Below, in pieces: positions 1 to 12,900 of a DNA stretch of 64,000 bases. Position numbers and translations under genes: made by a program. Below the pieces are notes generated by a model. It did no database searches and had not been told where the DNA came from. It saw only the letters and a list, made by a program, of their open reading frames with translations. Source of the stretch: Taenia hydatigena (lineage: Eukaryota > Platyhelminthes > Cestoda > Cyclophyllidea > Taeniidae); assembly GCA_036345935.2 (NCBI GenBank), contig JADWOT020000003.1:15947574-16011573 (forward strand), read 5' to 3'. The number at the start of each line of letters is the position of its first letter. The first letter of the stretch is position 1.

Positions 1-643
1 CCACTTATAAAACCTAAAAGCGTATTGCAATGTAGCTTGCCTGGGCGTACATCATCATGCATAGATGGTAAAGATAGATAGTAAACTTGATCGCTCAAAA
101 GCTTGTGAGGTGAACATAGTAGGACAACGACAAAATGCTATCATGGAGTCATAAAAATTTTAATTTTTTATAATCTTATGTGTAAAATCAAAACAAATAA
201 AATGAAAAAACCTTAAGAGATATATTTTTTTTGCATAAACAAGCTATGCTATTATTGAAGCAGCCTCAGTTTGTAGAGTTGTATTTTGTTTTAAGGAATC
301 AATGAAGTTAGTTCTTTATACAATAATGAAAACTAGGTCGCTTTTCAAACATCCCACTTAAATTAATCCTTATTAGCACTCTGTACGTTGGTGACAATTT
401 CCATTTTTTTTTTATGAAACAGCTTGTTAGGAAGCTTGCTCTGTGTTGTCCGGCAGCCGATCGTAGGTGATTTTATTCCAGGGTTAATCCTTTGTTTCAT
501 GTGCGTACTCAGTGGATTTCAATATCAGTTGCCTTCCAAAAATCATTCCTTTTTTTCTCTACTGCAATGGTCGGCTTTTTTTTCAAAATTATGTTGGGAG
601 AGACTTATAGGTATATGGCTCTTTCACTTTTTCTTTGTTTTAG
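1..643 (+). other. Upstream region or 5' intron
   Basis: No exon recognised. The stretch is AT-rich and ends in a long pyrimidine tract (about 620-641) closed by TAG at 641-643, a strong 3' splice site directly before exon 1. It is therefore either the end of a 5'-UTR intron, with the upstream exon outside the window, or the outron of a spliced-leader trans-spliced transcript. The open frame at 424-738 crosses this splice site in a frame different from the gene and looks fortuitous. No TATA box or other promoter element could be assigned. Confidence 0.5.
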
Positions 644-988
644 GCACTTCAAATAATGAAAATAGGAATTTTCAATCTTGTTCTAATTCTTACAATAGTC
701 CAAACCTCTTTGGAATCGCAACGATGGAGCAGCTCTAACTCAAATGATTTTTGTCAGAATCCCAACAGAATTTATATAGCTGGCGGTGCATCTAGTCGGA
801 TGGTGCCGGAAGGTGGGCGCATTGTCCTCATTTGTTGCACTCCTGGCAACACCTCGGGTCACGATCACGAGCAGCTGTTGTGGACCGACCCGTCTCAAAA
901 GTTGATTATTAATTATTTTTCCAACTCGGTTCAGGCTGCTCAAAGTCGAATGTATGCAGTTCCGGATTTTTCTGACAAAAGCCACATC
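644..988 (+). CDS. Exon 1: signal peptide and first half of Ig1 (residues 1-111)
   Basis: The acceptor is the TTTTAG at 638-643 and the donor is ATC|GTAAGT at 988/989, phase 0. Translation from ATG 656 begins MKIGIFNLVLILTIVQ, a typical signal peptide with a hydrophobic core and likely cleavage near Ser21-Gln22. It then runs into an Ig domain with a Cys-Cys pair (60, 61) on strand B and Trp76 in the LLWTD motif of strand C. N65 lies in an N-T-S glycosylation sequon. The domain is completed by exon 2, more than 9 kb downstream. The four codons between the acceptor and this ATG (GCA CTT CAA ATA) are open, so an upstream start supplied by another exon or a spliced leader cannot be excluded. Confidence 0.88.
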
Positions 989-3900
989 GTAAGTTATTTA
1001 CTAAACTTTACAAACATTTTTATTAGGTAATTTCTTACATTCACATTTTTTGCTAGATGCAACTACATTGTGGGTAATAATCAATTTAATTTAAATTAAA
1101 ACAAATTCTCGGACTTCCTTAAATCTTTCCTGATTGTGGGAAATACTTTGACAATTGATTTATAACCATGTCGTAAGACTAAAACCGGAAAATTATGCTG
1201 AAGTTTACTGAATTTTTACAGTTTTTTCATGCGCACCAGCACCTAAATGCACTCGTTAATCCAAAAAATAGCATTACATTAGGTAGTTTTTGCATCGTTT
1301 TAGGTGTATGCTTTGATTTTTTTGCAACAGTACTTCTCCCTTAGACTTAAAATGAAACGCGTTAAATGAAGAATAAGTTCTGCTTGCTTGCTTTAAAGTT
1401 ACAGTGATAAGCCTGAGCCTTTATTACATTTTTACAAGTAAATTTGGGCCCAATTGACTCCAATATGTATAAACATCTGATGTAGTTGTTGTGTTGAGCA
1501 TATTTGTAGCTTAAATTATGCTTATTAATATTTTGCCTTATTTGAAGTATTTGCAATGAGAAAGGTAGGCTTGCTCAAATGAAGACGAACTCCGCCATAT
1601 TAGTTCTAATTATTGGTGTCAAACCAAGTAACCTTGATGCCTTTTTAAGATTAAGTCTTGTGATAAGAAGAAGCAATTTAATTATCCAAAGTGGTGAATA
1701 GTTATTAAATTTTTAACTAGCAGAGAGCATACTTAAAGTAATAAAACCTTTAAATAGACTTTTTCGACTTAACAACAACGTTTTGCCAAAATTGGACCAT
1801 CGTAATAAATAAGGACGCTAGAAGAGGAAGTGAAGCTAAAGCGAATCTCAGAAACAAGAAGGTATTTGTTTTTTAGAAGTTCTCGAAACGTCACTGCGAT
1901 TTTAAGTATGGTCAGAGAGTATAGTCTATAACTTGGCAGCAAATGTTACTATAAGTCATTTAAAGGTGTTTCCTTGTCATTCCAAAAAAAATAAAGTGAA
2001 CAGGACCATTTTTACGATCGCACTGTATCGCCTTTCTCTGCTTCTGTGTAATTCTCATTGTCCTCTGTTAAGTAATAAATTGAGCTGCAATTTGTAAATA
2101 TTTAAAGCTGTTGCGCTTATTACTTTAATAGGCTTACAAAAATGAAAATTTTGAAGGCGTAAGTTTGCAACTTTTTAATTTACAAACAGTCTTAGGTGAG
2201 ACTCCTACCAGAAGTAAAATTAAAAAGTCACTGTCACCTCTGCTTTTTTATTTCCTGGCTCTTCTTTAAAACAAAACGACTTATCTTGATTTGATAAGCT
2301 CATGAAACAGCATGCATAAATTCACGACACCCTTCCTTTGTTTCCTTAAAAGATATAATAAGTTTAACATATCCGGCCTACTGAGGAAGGCCAGGTAAAG
2401 CTTTCGCGTGGATGGAAAATCAGCAAAATTCAGCTTCACTTGCACAATTCACATTAGGGTATTAGTCAAAAAAGGCTAGTAATTAGCTAATTGCACCGTT
2501 GCAAAATACTCCTTTTTGTCCGTTAAATTAGAGTCTAAGAATTATGTATTCTCTGCACGCTTTACATGCATAATAATTAGCTTCCTGGCTAGGAGGGTCT
2601 CATTTTCCCATTCGACTCTCCTTCATATAAAGAGGTGATGGAAAGACTCCGATTTAAAAAGCAGTGGAGCCAATGGGAACATCGTCCGTCAGCGTTTGCG
2701 TGTTAGGCATTTTGGTTTCCGACGTAGCGATGTGGCACAACGAGGTGAAATAAAAGATGAAAGCTTACACTAGCATTTCGTTCCAGAAATAAGTTAGTGC
2801 AACTCTCTTTAGGGACGAAAAACGACTTTAGTTTGGCAGGTTCTAAAAATGGAGGGTGTCGATAAAGTGGGGCATTATCAATCGCAATTTAGATGGCAAA
2901 TCTTCATTATTAAGGTCAAATCGGTAAGGAAAATTGTGCCAAAATCACACGAAAATCTATAAACGCTAAGAGAAAAAAATTAAGAAAATAGATAGCCTTA
3001 GATTTTTGAAGATTCTTACAAATTGACACCTTACTAAAGTTTTAATGTGCGTTCTTAAAAAAATCGTATCAATTCTGCCTTTATTTTTGATAGAAATACT
3101 TTATTTCGCATAAAAAGGAGCTACCACGTACTGCGCTTGGGAGTTGCAGAGAGAGGTGTCACTGTTATGATTCAGTACTTTGCATCCACAAAGCGATCGG
3201 TCAAAAGGAAAAACTGTTCTCATGTGTACAGTATGCTTGGATTCCAACGTAGTAGGTCTACTGTAGGCAAATTTAGAATTTCATCATTTTCGTGTGTTTA
3301 ATTATAAAAAGCATATTATTGTTGGTCTATTTATAGCCCCGATGCTTGAAGCATTCCGATTCGTTATGTGACCATGTTCTGGTATGAGGTTATGTGGACC
3401 ATTGTCATTCGGATACGGAAGGAACAAATCACAATTATTGCCTAACTTCCTTTTGTTTTGACTAGTTATTTTTATACTATAAAACAGGCGACTATGGTGA
3501 CAACAAGTGGTAATTTTAGCGCAATTTATGTTGCATCATGCGGTTAAAAGACTAGAAGAGTCCTCCTTGCATGAGGAGAAACTTTTATCAGAATAGTTGA
3601 CTGGCTCAAAGCATTTACTTGCAAGCGTTGCTATTTTGTCTTTCTTCATTATCGTTTACTCGGTCTTTGCTAAAATGCTAGTAAGTTGCTCATGAAGGGA
3701 CTAGATTTCGCGAAAAAATGCAGAACAGCAAGATACTTGGGTTTAAGGTAGGAAAATAACTTGGTGTAATAAAAATAAGAAAAAAGCGAATATGAAGAAC
3801 GGGAAATAAAAAATTAATGAAGAGGTAAATCTCGGTAGACAGGAAGGATTGCCAACTTGCACAGGAAAGAATAAGTTGGCCGGTGTTTAAGCTAGTAAAA

Positions 3901-6900
3901 AATTCGAACAAATTAATTTGTCCATTTTGTGCACCATTACTTTTTTCTAAGTTTCAAAACGTCATATCGTTAAAAAAAGCTGTAAGCACATTTACGATAT
4001 TTCCCATTAAAATTTGGTGGAAAGGCATCCAGAAAAGTGCATGGTACACAAAACCTACTTTTCAATGACATGAAAAATAAAATTCAGGGTATGACTGAAT
4101 GTAATGATTAGTAGGCCTAGGAACAGTGAACGAAATTGGGAGAAAAAGACATGGCAAAATTGCTCCTTTTTCTAACTATTTAACAAAATGAATGTTTCCT
4201 TCAAAAGAAGAACAAGAGGGAGTAGTAGCGAATTCGGTATGCATCCATTCATCCCACTAGAATTAGTGCTTTACAAAATCCTCTACCCTCAGACGAAGGA
4301 AGAAAGATCCTTTTAAAAGTAAAGTAAACATTGCAGAAAAGTTGACAGAATATGCCTTTTTACTCCCTTTAATTCTTTAGAAGAGTGGCATTAGTATTTA
4401 AACCAAACTACTGACCCATGCAAAGGTAATCTAGGTTTTTGAGGTTTTCTTTTGCACTGTTTTACTCACTTATCTAATACAGGTGGTAAAAATGAAATTT
4501 TCAATCCAAAAAAAGGTTTTTCAACTTATTCTCATTTACTTTTTGCGTATGATCCTAAAAATTTAGAAAAAGGAAAACATTACCACAGGAACATTTTAAA
4601 AAAGAGCTCCTCACCTTTGACATTTTATCCTGCTGTCACCAACTTATAGTAAAGAACATTCGTAAATGAAAAGACTGATGGATTAATTTTTGAGAAGTGT
4701 CACTTAACGCAGGGATAAAACGTCCGATCCCGCAATACTCTCAGGTGATGTGAAGGCACACCTAGTGTAAAAGGGTGTCACGAAAACTCACTCCTTTCTT
4801 GTGATGATTCATCCGGAGCCTTTTAAGCATTTATAAATTACAAAACAGATACTTTGATGCAAAAAAACAATCTTTGTTAAGATGAAAGACTTATTAAGGC
4901 ACTTCTGAGGAGCTTTACGTGGTCGCTGTTTAGTCACCAGCTAATTCCACCACTTTTTAATAATAATTGCGGTCTGCCATATTTTTTGGTAAAAGAGAGA
5001 AGTCTTCGCTTTAAGTTGATTAAGAAGGAAAAATGATCCCTTTTTGAGCCTGGAAAAGATCTATGTCCATATCTGGTTTTGATGTACTCTAAGAATAAAT
5101 ATTATAGGAATCAAATGCCAGATGCAACTGAGAAATAGGAGATAAATAAGAACAAGCAAGTGCCACGGTAACCCAGGTGGCGCGAGGATCTGAGTAATAG
5201 TTAACACAACGGCCGGATTTTGGATAGTAACATTTATGAAGAGTGAGAACAGCCGTACCCTTTTTTGCGACTATCAATGTTACATCGACCACACCGACAT
5301 TGCTGATGGAGGCAGTACTTATCAAAGCGTTGGGCCCTACAGTATTAGCATAGAGAGGGAGCTTTTCCTGTCCTTAGCCTCAATGCATTGGATGTTGAGA
5401 TGTCGGCTATATTTAGGCCGACTGAGCTTTGGTGGGGCGGACTAGTTAGGAACTTTTTCGCTCCCAAATCTGTCATGTTGGAGATTGGTTGAATGCCCAC
5501 CCTTTTTAGCGAGCACCTCAAGCATGATTTGCGAAACATGTTTTGAAAGATTTAGCAAGTGCATCCTAATGTAGTGGGGATTGGGTGTCTGAGGACTGCA
5601 GATTCAAATATGTGCTTTGAAGTTATCGGTGATTAAGGACTATAACATCAGTCGCTTGCATGGGCGAGGTTTGTGGCAATGAGAATTAAGCCTCGCTTTT
5701 ATTAATATAATAAATCCAAGTGCTCGAGCATGTAGCAAAAATGATAAAGTTTAGCCCTGAAGGGTAAAAAAAAAGTCTAAATAACCCAAAATTGTCTTAA
5801 TAAGTCCTATTCAAACGTGTGCATTCTCTTAAACCTCTCCTCCAAAACCAAATGAGAATTCCTTTCATGCGGATTCCTTGCACCTTATATTTCTTTTAAA
5901 AACTATTCACATTTAAAACGTCCTTTGCTGGTAATCCTTAGCTGAGCTCTCTTCATATTCGCCGTTAAAATAGCATCTTAATCATGTAACACTAAAGTAA
6001 CCTCTGGAAGAAAGTGGAAAACATAAGGTCATTCATTTTTTTAGCAGAAATATCACATATTTAGGAAAAAATTGTACTCCAAGTTTAGCTGCCAAACTAG
6101 GATTAAAGCACGTAATTTTTGCTTTGCTGTTCTGTAGTGATTTTTATCCCGATGTCAGTTCGACATTCAGACTTCCGTAGTTGCATCTTCTTTATGAACT
6201 GCACGTAGGGAGAGGAAAAGAAATTCACCCTCTTTGTACTGCTTAAAACGGGTTATTGCCCTGCAACAAGAGCGCTTTATAAATTATGCCTAAAGTTGCA
6301 TGAAAGTAAAGACACTATTCAATATACGTAAGAAGGCTCTACAGAGCCAATATTTCACATCCACGCCGCTATTATTGCTACTGTTCTTTAGATGAAAACC
6401 AGCCAATTAACTATTAGCCTCGCATCTAACGTCTTTAGAAGGTACTTTAAAAAACTAAACCGCCGGCTTCCTAAAAATATTCTAGTTTAGTCTTGAAGCG
6501 GTCTTTGATTGCGTTGCTGCACATTACAAGACTACGCTGAATGCCAAAAGTCCTCCTGCTGCAGGTTTCTGTGGAATCGGCCACCTACAGCGGACGTACG
6601 AACCTCAGTCACAGCTAATCGAAGTTAGCCTTCTTTCAGAGTGAGTCAATATCCATCCCACCGTCGTAGGGTCTCACCATTCCATGAAGGCGAATCTTAA
6701 CCATAAAGATACAGATTAGCGTGTGGGTTGTATCCACGGGAAATGTGAACCGGGCACACAGACGCCAGGACAATGTCAAAGCTATGGAGGAGTAAAAGAC
6801 ATTCCACCACCACACCGCCATTATGCAACACGTAAGGAGACAGTCACATCAACCTGTTTCCCAAGGATCTCTTTGTTGAATCGACTTTAAACTGAACAAA

Positions 6901-9900
6901 GACTAAGGTTTGGACGTATTTATATGCAAGAGCTTTATTTGTATGCTTTGCGTCGAGACTAATTTGATGATGGGAGCGATTGTTATCAAGCTGCAACTAT
7001 TCCAGTATAAATTTTCCCCAGGTGAAAAGATTCCCCAGCATGTCTGAGGTATGACTAGTGCTCCTGTTTCCACGCGCCCAAAATTAATTTTTGCTTTGCT
7101 CGAAATTCATAAAAAAACATTATCAGGGAGAAATAAAACAAGAAAATGTCAAAATTTTGCACATTATTATTGCCATTAGGGCCGATTTTACATTTTTTCG
7201 CGTGACGCTGCCAATTTTGTAGCTCGTAGAAAGCTAATTATTCTTAGGCCCTAAAAGACCAAGCGGTTGAATCATATTAGAAGACGTACTCATCAAATTC
7301 AAGTTTTGAAGTCAATTTTAACCGCGAATTTTCATATGAACGAAGGGTGCGCTAAAATGGCTGTTTGAAAGGAGGTGCACCAACTCAATCAAATGAAGCA
7401 GTGAATGAGTGAGTGAGTACTACCGCGATTTTGAGGACAAAGGGTATAATTTATCAAGTCGCATTCATTGTCGAATTGACGCCTCCCAAATAGAATGTAA
7501 AATGACTGGCTAATGCATTTTGCCAAGGAATTATCCTAAAAGTGGTAAATAAAAACCACGTGAATAAAATCAGGGAAAGGCTTTAAGTTCAGGGAACAGG
7601 GCACATTTCAAGGAGTAAAGACCGCCTGTTTGATGGCTAATTTTGCAGTTTTTATCTATTGTAGATAAGAGCGAATCGTTTTAGTAGAGTTAGTTTCCTC
7701 TGGTGCGTATTATTTGGCTCCTGTCAAAAGACAAACCCTCTGCCTAAGTTTACGGAGGATCATCCGTTGTCTTTCCAATGATGGGTGCTGTGGTGGGTGG
7801 AAAATGACCACAAATGAAACCATCGGTAGGAGCTTTTGTTTTGCACTCGAATGTTCTCGCTGTTGCTCATGCGCATTCCTTCCTATTGCTCACCTAAATC
7901 TCGATCAAGCGCGCCAGACGTGGACCACGAGGGCATGTGTCCTGTCCACCATTGGCGCTGGCAGTGGTACACACTTGGTATTCACTACACTGCGTGTGGA
8001 AGCAGCGCGGGAGCAGGCTTTCATGCATCGATGCAATAGTCGGAAATCACGATTCGACTTGTGCATTTCATCGTACCGCTTCTGCTGTTATGCAATTTTG
8101 AAGAGCTGCACGTCGTCTAATTTACAAGGACAGTAGGATTCTTAAGGATTAACATTTCATTTCCAACTACACATTTGTGTGCATTGTTTTTAGGGTCAGT
8201 CGGCAGGGCCAAATGTTGCCATCCCTCCGCTGGCCCGTAAGATGCACATTTGATGAGAGGTAGTCGAAGGAAATCCATCGTCCGGCCAGAATAATTTATG
8301 AAGGAAAAAGAGGACTCAGTGGTGTGAAAACTGACTTTGGGCTAGAAGTTCTTTTTATCCCACCTTTTACACGCATTTTAACCTCAATCCTCTAAGTTCG
8401 AGAAATTTAATGCGAATTCCACTGAAATGTGAGACCGCTTAGCAGATGGTGAGCCTCAAAATTTGACTAAAGGAAAAAACAAATGGATTCTCAACTGTGG
8501 CGACTAATTTTAGAGGATACATCTGATCAAGCTTTTTTACTGCGGGGTAAATCCTACTTATCTGGATGTCATCACATTCCCCCTTTCTGTAAAACTCCTT
8601 AGTAGTTTCTTTGATTACCTGCCCAGTGCCACACGTCCAGATTGTTGGGGCTTGAAGCCTCATTTGTTTTCCATTCAATTTGACAAGTTACTTGTTTTGA
8701 GTTCCAATCCTAAATAACAGCCAGCACGTCAACAAAACAGGGCTAGAAGGAAACAAGTTCTGTTTTGCACTACCAGGAATCTTTTAGCCACCGAACAAGC
8801 AAGACAATCAGCTTATTAAAGGCTTCAAATAGAAAGCTATCCAGCTATCATCCGAACGGAATTCGTAACTATAATAGTTAAAATGTGGGTGATGATTTGT
8901 GGTAAAAGGCTTTGAAACTTCTACTTTTGGGGTGGAATGGTAAATCCGATTGAGCGAATCCGTTTGCCCGTTGGATCAGTAGTCTGCAACTACATTGGTG
9001 GAATCATCCGATTTTAGCAGTCTGGAGGTCTGTCCTATTCTATGCAAAGATACTTAAAAAAGGAAAATGTTTGTTTAAATTAATATTTTTGCAATTTTCG
9101 CTGCTAGTGTGCATTAATTGTGAACGCACAAAGACGTTACGTGTTCGTGATTCAAAAGTGCGAAACTAATTCGCAAATAGCAATTGTAATAACTTGCATT
9201 TAACTCTGCGTTTGAATTGCCATTTAGCTGGGGGAAATGAAGTAGAGTGGCTAATGTTTGGCGAAAATCATACATCACGATGTAAGTTGTTGTAAGGAGG
9301 AGGATATGAGAGGTTTCATTTTGAAATGCATTAACACATTCTACTGAGTGTTTTAACAGTGGCAGACAGGTTCACTTGTGTGTATGCATGCATGGCAAGG
9401 TTAGGACCAATGGAAAGTACGGCATTCAGGCTACTTAACTTGGTCCAATACGTAGCGAATTCCGATGTGTTGGTGGCGCATACAAAGCTTTGAATGAGAC
9501 ATTGTGAAACAGAAAAGACAATGAAAAACGTTAGGACTAGGATTATGTGGCCGTTATCAGGAGCCAACTTTGGAGTTCCTAAATCAGTTTTAGGCGTTTT
9601 TAAATAAAAGATCATCAGATACTTTGGTTGCATAAAGTTACCGAGCAAAAGAACATTTAAGTTTGAGTGAGATTCGCAATGAAAAATGCTCGAGTAATTA
9701 ATTCACCCACCACGTTTAAAGGGGTAGCACCAATTAAAGTGGTAACGAAAAGGAGGAGCCTTATGATTCCAGTCGGAACGAAAGCTTCCACTGAATCGCA
9801 ATAAATCCTAGCGGTATAATTAATCCTACCTTCAAAAAGAAAGAAGGACGCTTGACATTGTACAACACTAAACAGTCATGGTCATTTCGCGGAGGTGGAA

Positions 9901-12900
9901 ACAAATTCCTACTGTTTCTTGGTTCTTTAAATATAAACCAAATTATTGGAGTGAAATTTCACCATTGACGTTCCATTGATGTTTTCATCAAATGAATTAT
10001 TTGGAAATACAACAGATTTGCGCTACCTTAGCCCCTATCTCGTCTGAAACGTTCAACCATTGTCAAAAGTCAGTGCATATGAAAGCCTGAAACGACTGTC
10101 AGGACCAGTGGTTTTTTTCGGCATGCAAAGCCAAAAAATACTAAAATCACCCCGCCTTTCGAAAGGTTTTCACGAGCTTACGTGGCAGACAAACCATTAG
10201 AATCCTGAAACCATGTTACGGTAAGGACACGAATTTGTCGGATGACAAGATCTTTGGTGAAGCTGGATTCAGTTGTCTAAAATTATGCATTTTACAGATA
10301 TCTCGTCTGGTGGTCCAAGGCTTCACCGAGAATGATAAGGGTACGTACACTTGTAGCAGAAAGAGCACCATAGTGGGAGCACCTAGCCCAAGTCCTGGCA
10401 AAGTTGACCTCATGATGCGCCCTCGTCTGCTTGCCGATTTCACCTCCCTATCACGCACTGAGACGGACGAGGTGGTCATGACGGGTCATCGAGTGAGCGT
10501 GCCCCTGGAAGAGGGTCTTGAGGGACGCCTGGTGTGTCGCACAAGTCCCACCTTCAATGGACCCATCCGTGTGACCTGGTTCTACCACGGACGCCAGTTG
10601 ATTGGACCCGCAGCATCAATGTTGGAAGAGACCGATTTGCCCACTACCTCAGACCAGAAGAAGGGGAGAAAGAAGAGTCGGCAAAGACAGCCTCAGAGTA
10701 GGGAAGGAACTTTGCAGATTGGAGGACGAGGAAGCGGTTCTTTGAAAAAGCTTTCGGGTGCCGTCTTCAGGCCGGCCGTGGTGGATCCGGCTGAAATAGG
10801 AGTCTCATTGGAGAACAACTCGCAGGTGATGTACCTCTGCAAGCTTGTTGTGAAAATTTTGTAATTTAAAGTAGGAAATGATACCACATCCTCAGAAAGC
10901 AACGAAGTGTAGTGTCCTGGCTGCGGTTTAAAGAATGCATTATTTTAAGGTGATTTGTACGGTTCAGGGTGACATTTGCGACTGCAAAGAGATGTATGCA
11001 TCAACTGTTTGTCTAGACTAATCAGATACACACAATCTCCAGTCAGCTTTGTTGGGGATGCATTCCTCTTTCTCAAAGGCTTGGATAACCTTGAGAACTG
11101 GATAGCATGGCCTTGACGATTTGCAGTTTGTCAATATCTTGGAAGATATAAGAAACCTTGAAGTAGAGGGCCATTTACGTTAAGTAACCTAGCATCATCA
11201 AACAGCACATTGTTCTTAAGGGAAACAGAAAGCCAGAAAAGTTTGGCTAAGTGTTTTGGAAACGACCTAATTTCTTTAATGTGCATCCTGAAATTAACCC
11301 ATTTCAAGGAGTTCAGCATTCTTTCAATCGTGAAGTGAGTCGGATAACTGCTTTGACGGTGGGAGGAAATTCGGCAAAAGCACAGGGTGTGCAGCTGATC
11401 GTCCACGATATACGCCTGAAGGCGGATCAACGGAGGAACAAGAGCCATTTCTTAAAGACGGCCAAACTGACCTACCGCAGTAATCAAGACTTATGCTACT
11501 GCAAACCTAGTCAAGTTAGCAAGCCTCCATGCAAGCGTTTAGGGGTGAAACTATGCGACTGTGTTTCTTGGTTAGGAAAAAGAGAATTCACACCCTCACC
11601 TCTCCCTCCATAATGGTATAATTAATAGGGCTGTACTGAGTGCATTGAAAAATCCAAAGCTAAACCAAGAAGTCAATACAATTGCTTCCGAAACCTCGAC
11701 AAATGATTAGCGATTCTTGTTCAGAAACTATTGAACTCACCCATGTATTTGCACATTGCTGGAAAAGTATTGAACAATTTCCGGTGAGGACGAGGCTGTT
11801 TCCCTCTCCAATCTACCTGTCTTCTTTTCAAAGTGAAAAAGAACCTGCATTTTATAATTGATTGCCACAATTATTCAGGTTGATCAGTTGTTCCCATGAG
11901 AGTGTCTCTTTTCAAATGACATTTAGACTGTCCTGAGACCGCTTTAATCTCAAAATGGCAAATTGTTTGATTTGAGCAGGCGTTATTTGTTTCCACAAGA
12001 TTAAAATGCAACTAAATTGCCTTCCTCATTTAAATGCTGTGCTATTTCGCAAAGTTTGTGCAATAATGTTTAGTCAGATTGAAGTTTTCGGATAAACAAA
12101 CGAATTATTCTTGTGTGAATGTTGTATAGAGCTCAAGGGGACATAAAGCTCAGGCGTGTGGACGTGATCCTTTTAAATATCCTCGTGTTGACCTTGGCAT
12201 CGCTGAGCCTTAGGGTGTCCTAGTGGGGACACCAGTCGTAAAGTAGTCCTCAAATTTATAAGGATAGCGCTCTATATGTGCACACAGAGGTAACTGGGGC
12301 GAGCAATGGTCTTGAATGTGGACTTCATTGAGTTCAAAATTACTAAACGGAGAATATCTTGGCAATCGTCATGCGCATTACATCCTTAAAATTTGCACAC
12401 TTTTAAAGGATAAAATAAGGTCAGAAAATAAAAGGCCATAGTGCAAGAGATATGCTCAATGAATCCCATATCTTTAGTTCAAAGTGGTGACGAGAATCGG
12501 TCCTCAATAACAAATAATGTCACGTCCCCGATGCATGTAAGAACTGTGATGTAGTCAAATTCGGTCAGTTGGGTTGATGAGGAAGGATAATTGCCTTTGC
12601 TCCTTCTTCCCCCAAAGCACATATAACAAGGGACTGCATGAACTCGTATGCAGTAGGACACTTCTTCGCACGATTCAGTTATTATGGAAGAAGGCTGCAG
12701 TTATTACACAAAAGGGCGTTTTCTTTGCATTCGCCAACTCGCCTGACAGTTATACAGTTCTGGGATGTTGAATAAGCCGTCATATTACCCTTTGAACACA
12801 CTACAGAGTTTTGTTGCTTTTACCTAACTGAAAGATATTCATTTATGAGCAGATGAGCAGATTCAAATTGGACTTAAGATTGCTACTTAAATGAAGGAAA

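Noticed and set aside
7714..8136. A 140-codon + strand frame (168 codons in the right arm copy) and an overlapping 67-codon frame
   Set aside because: Two different frames are open over the same bases and neither shows a domain, a signal peptide or splice sites consistent with the gene. The left copy has no ATG supported by context. Openness can be explained by locally higher GC.
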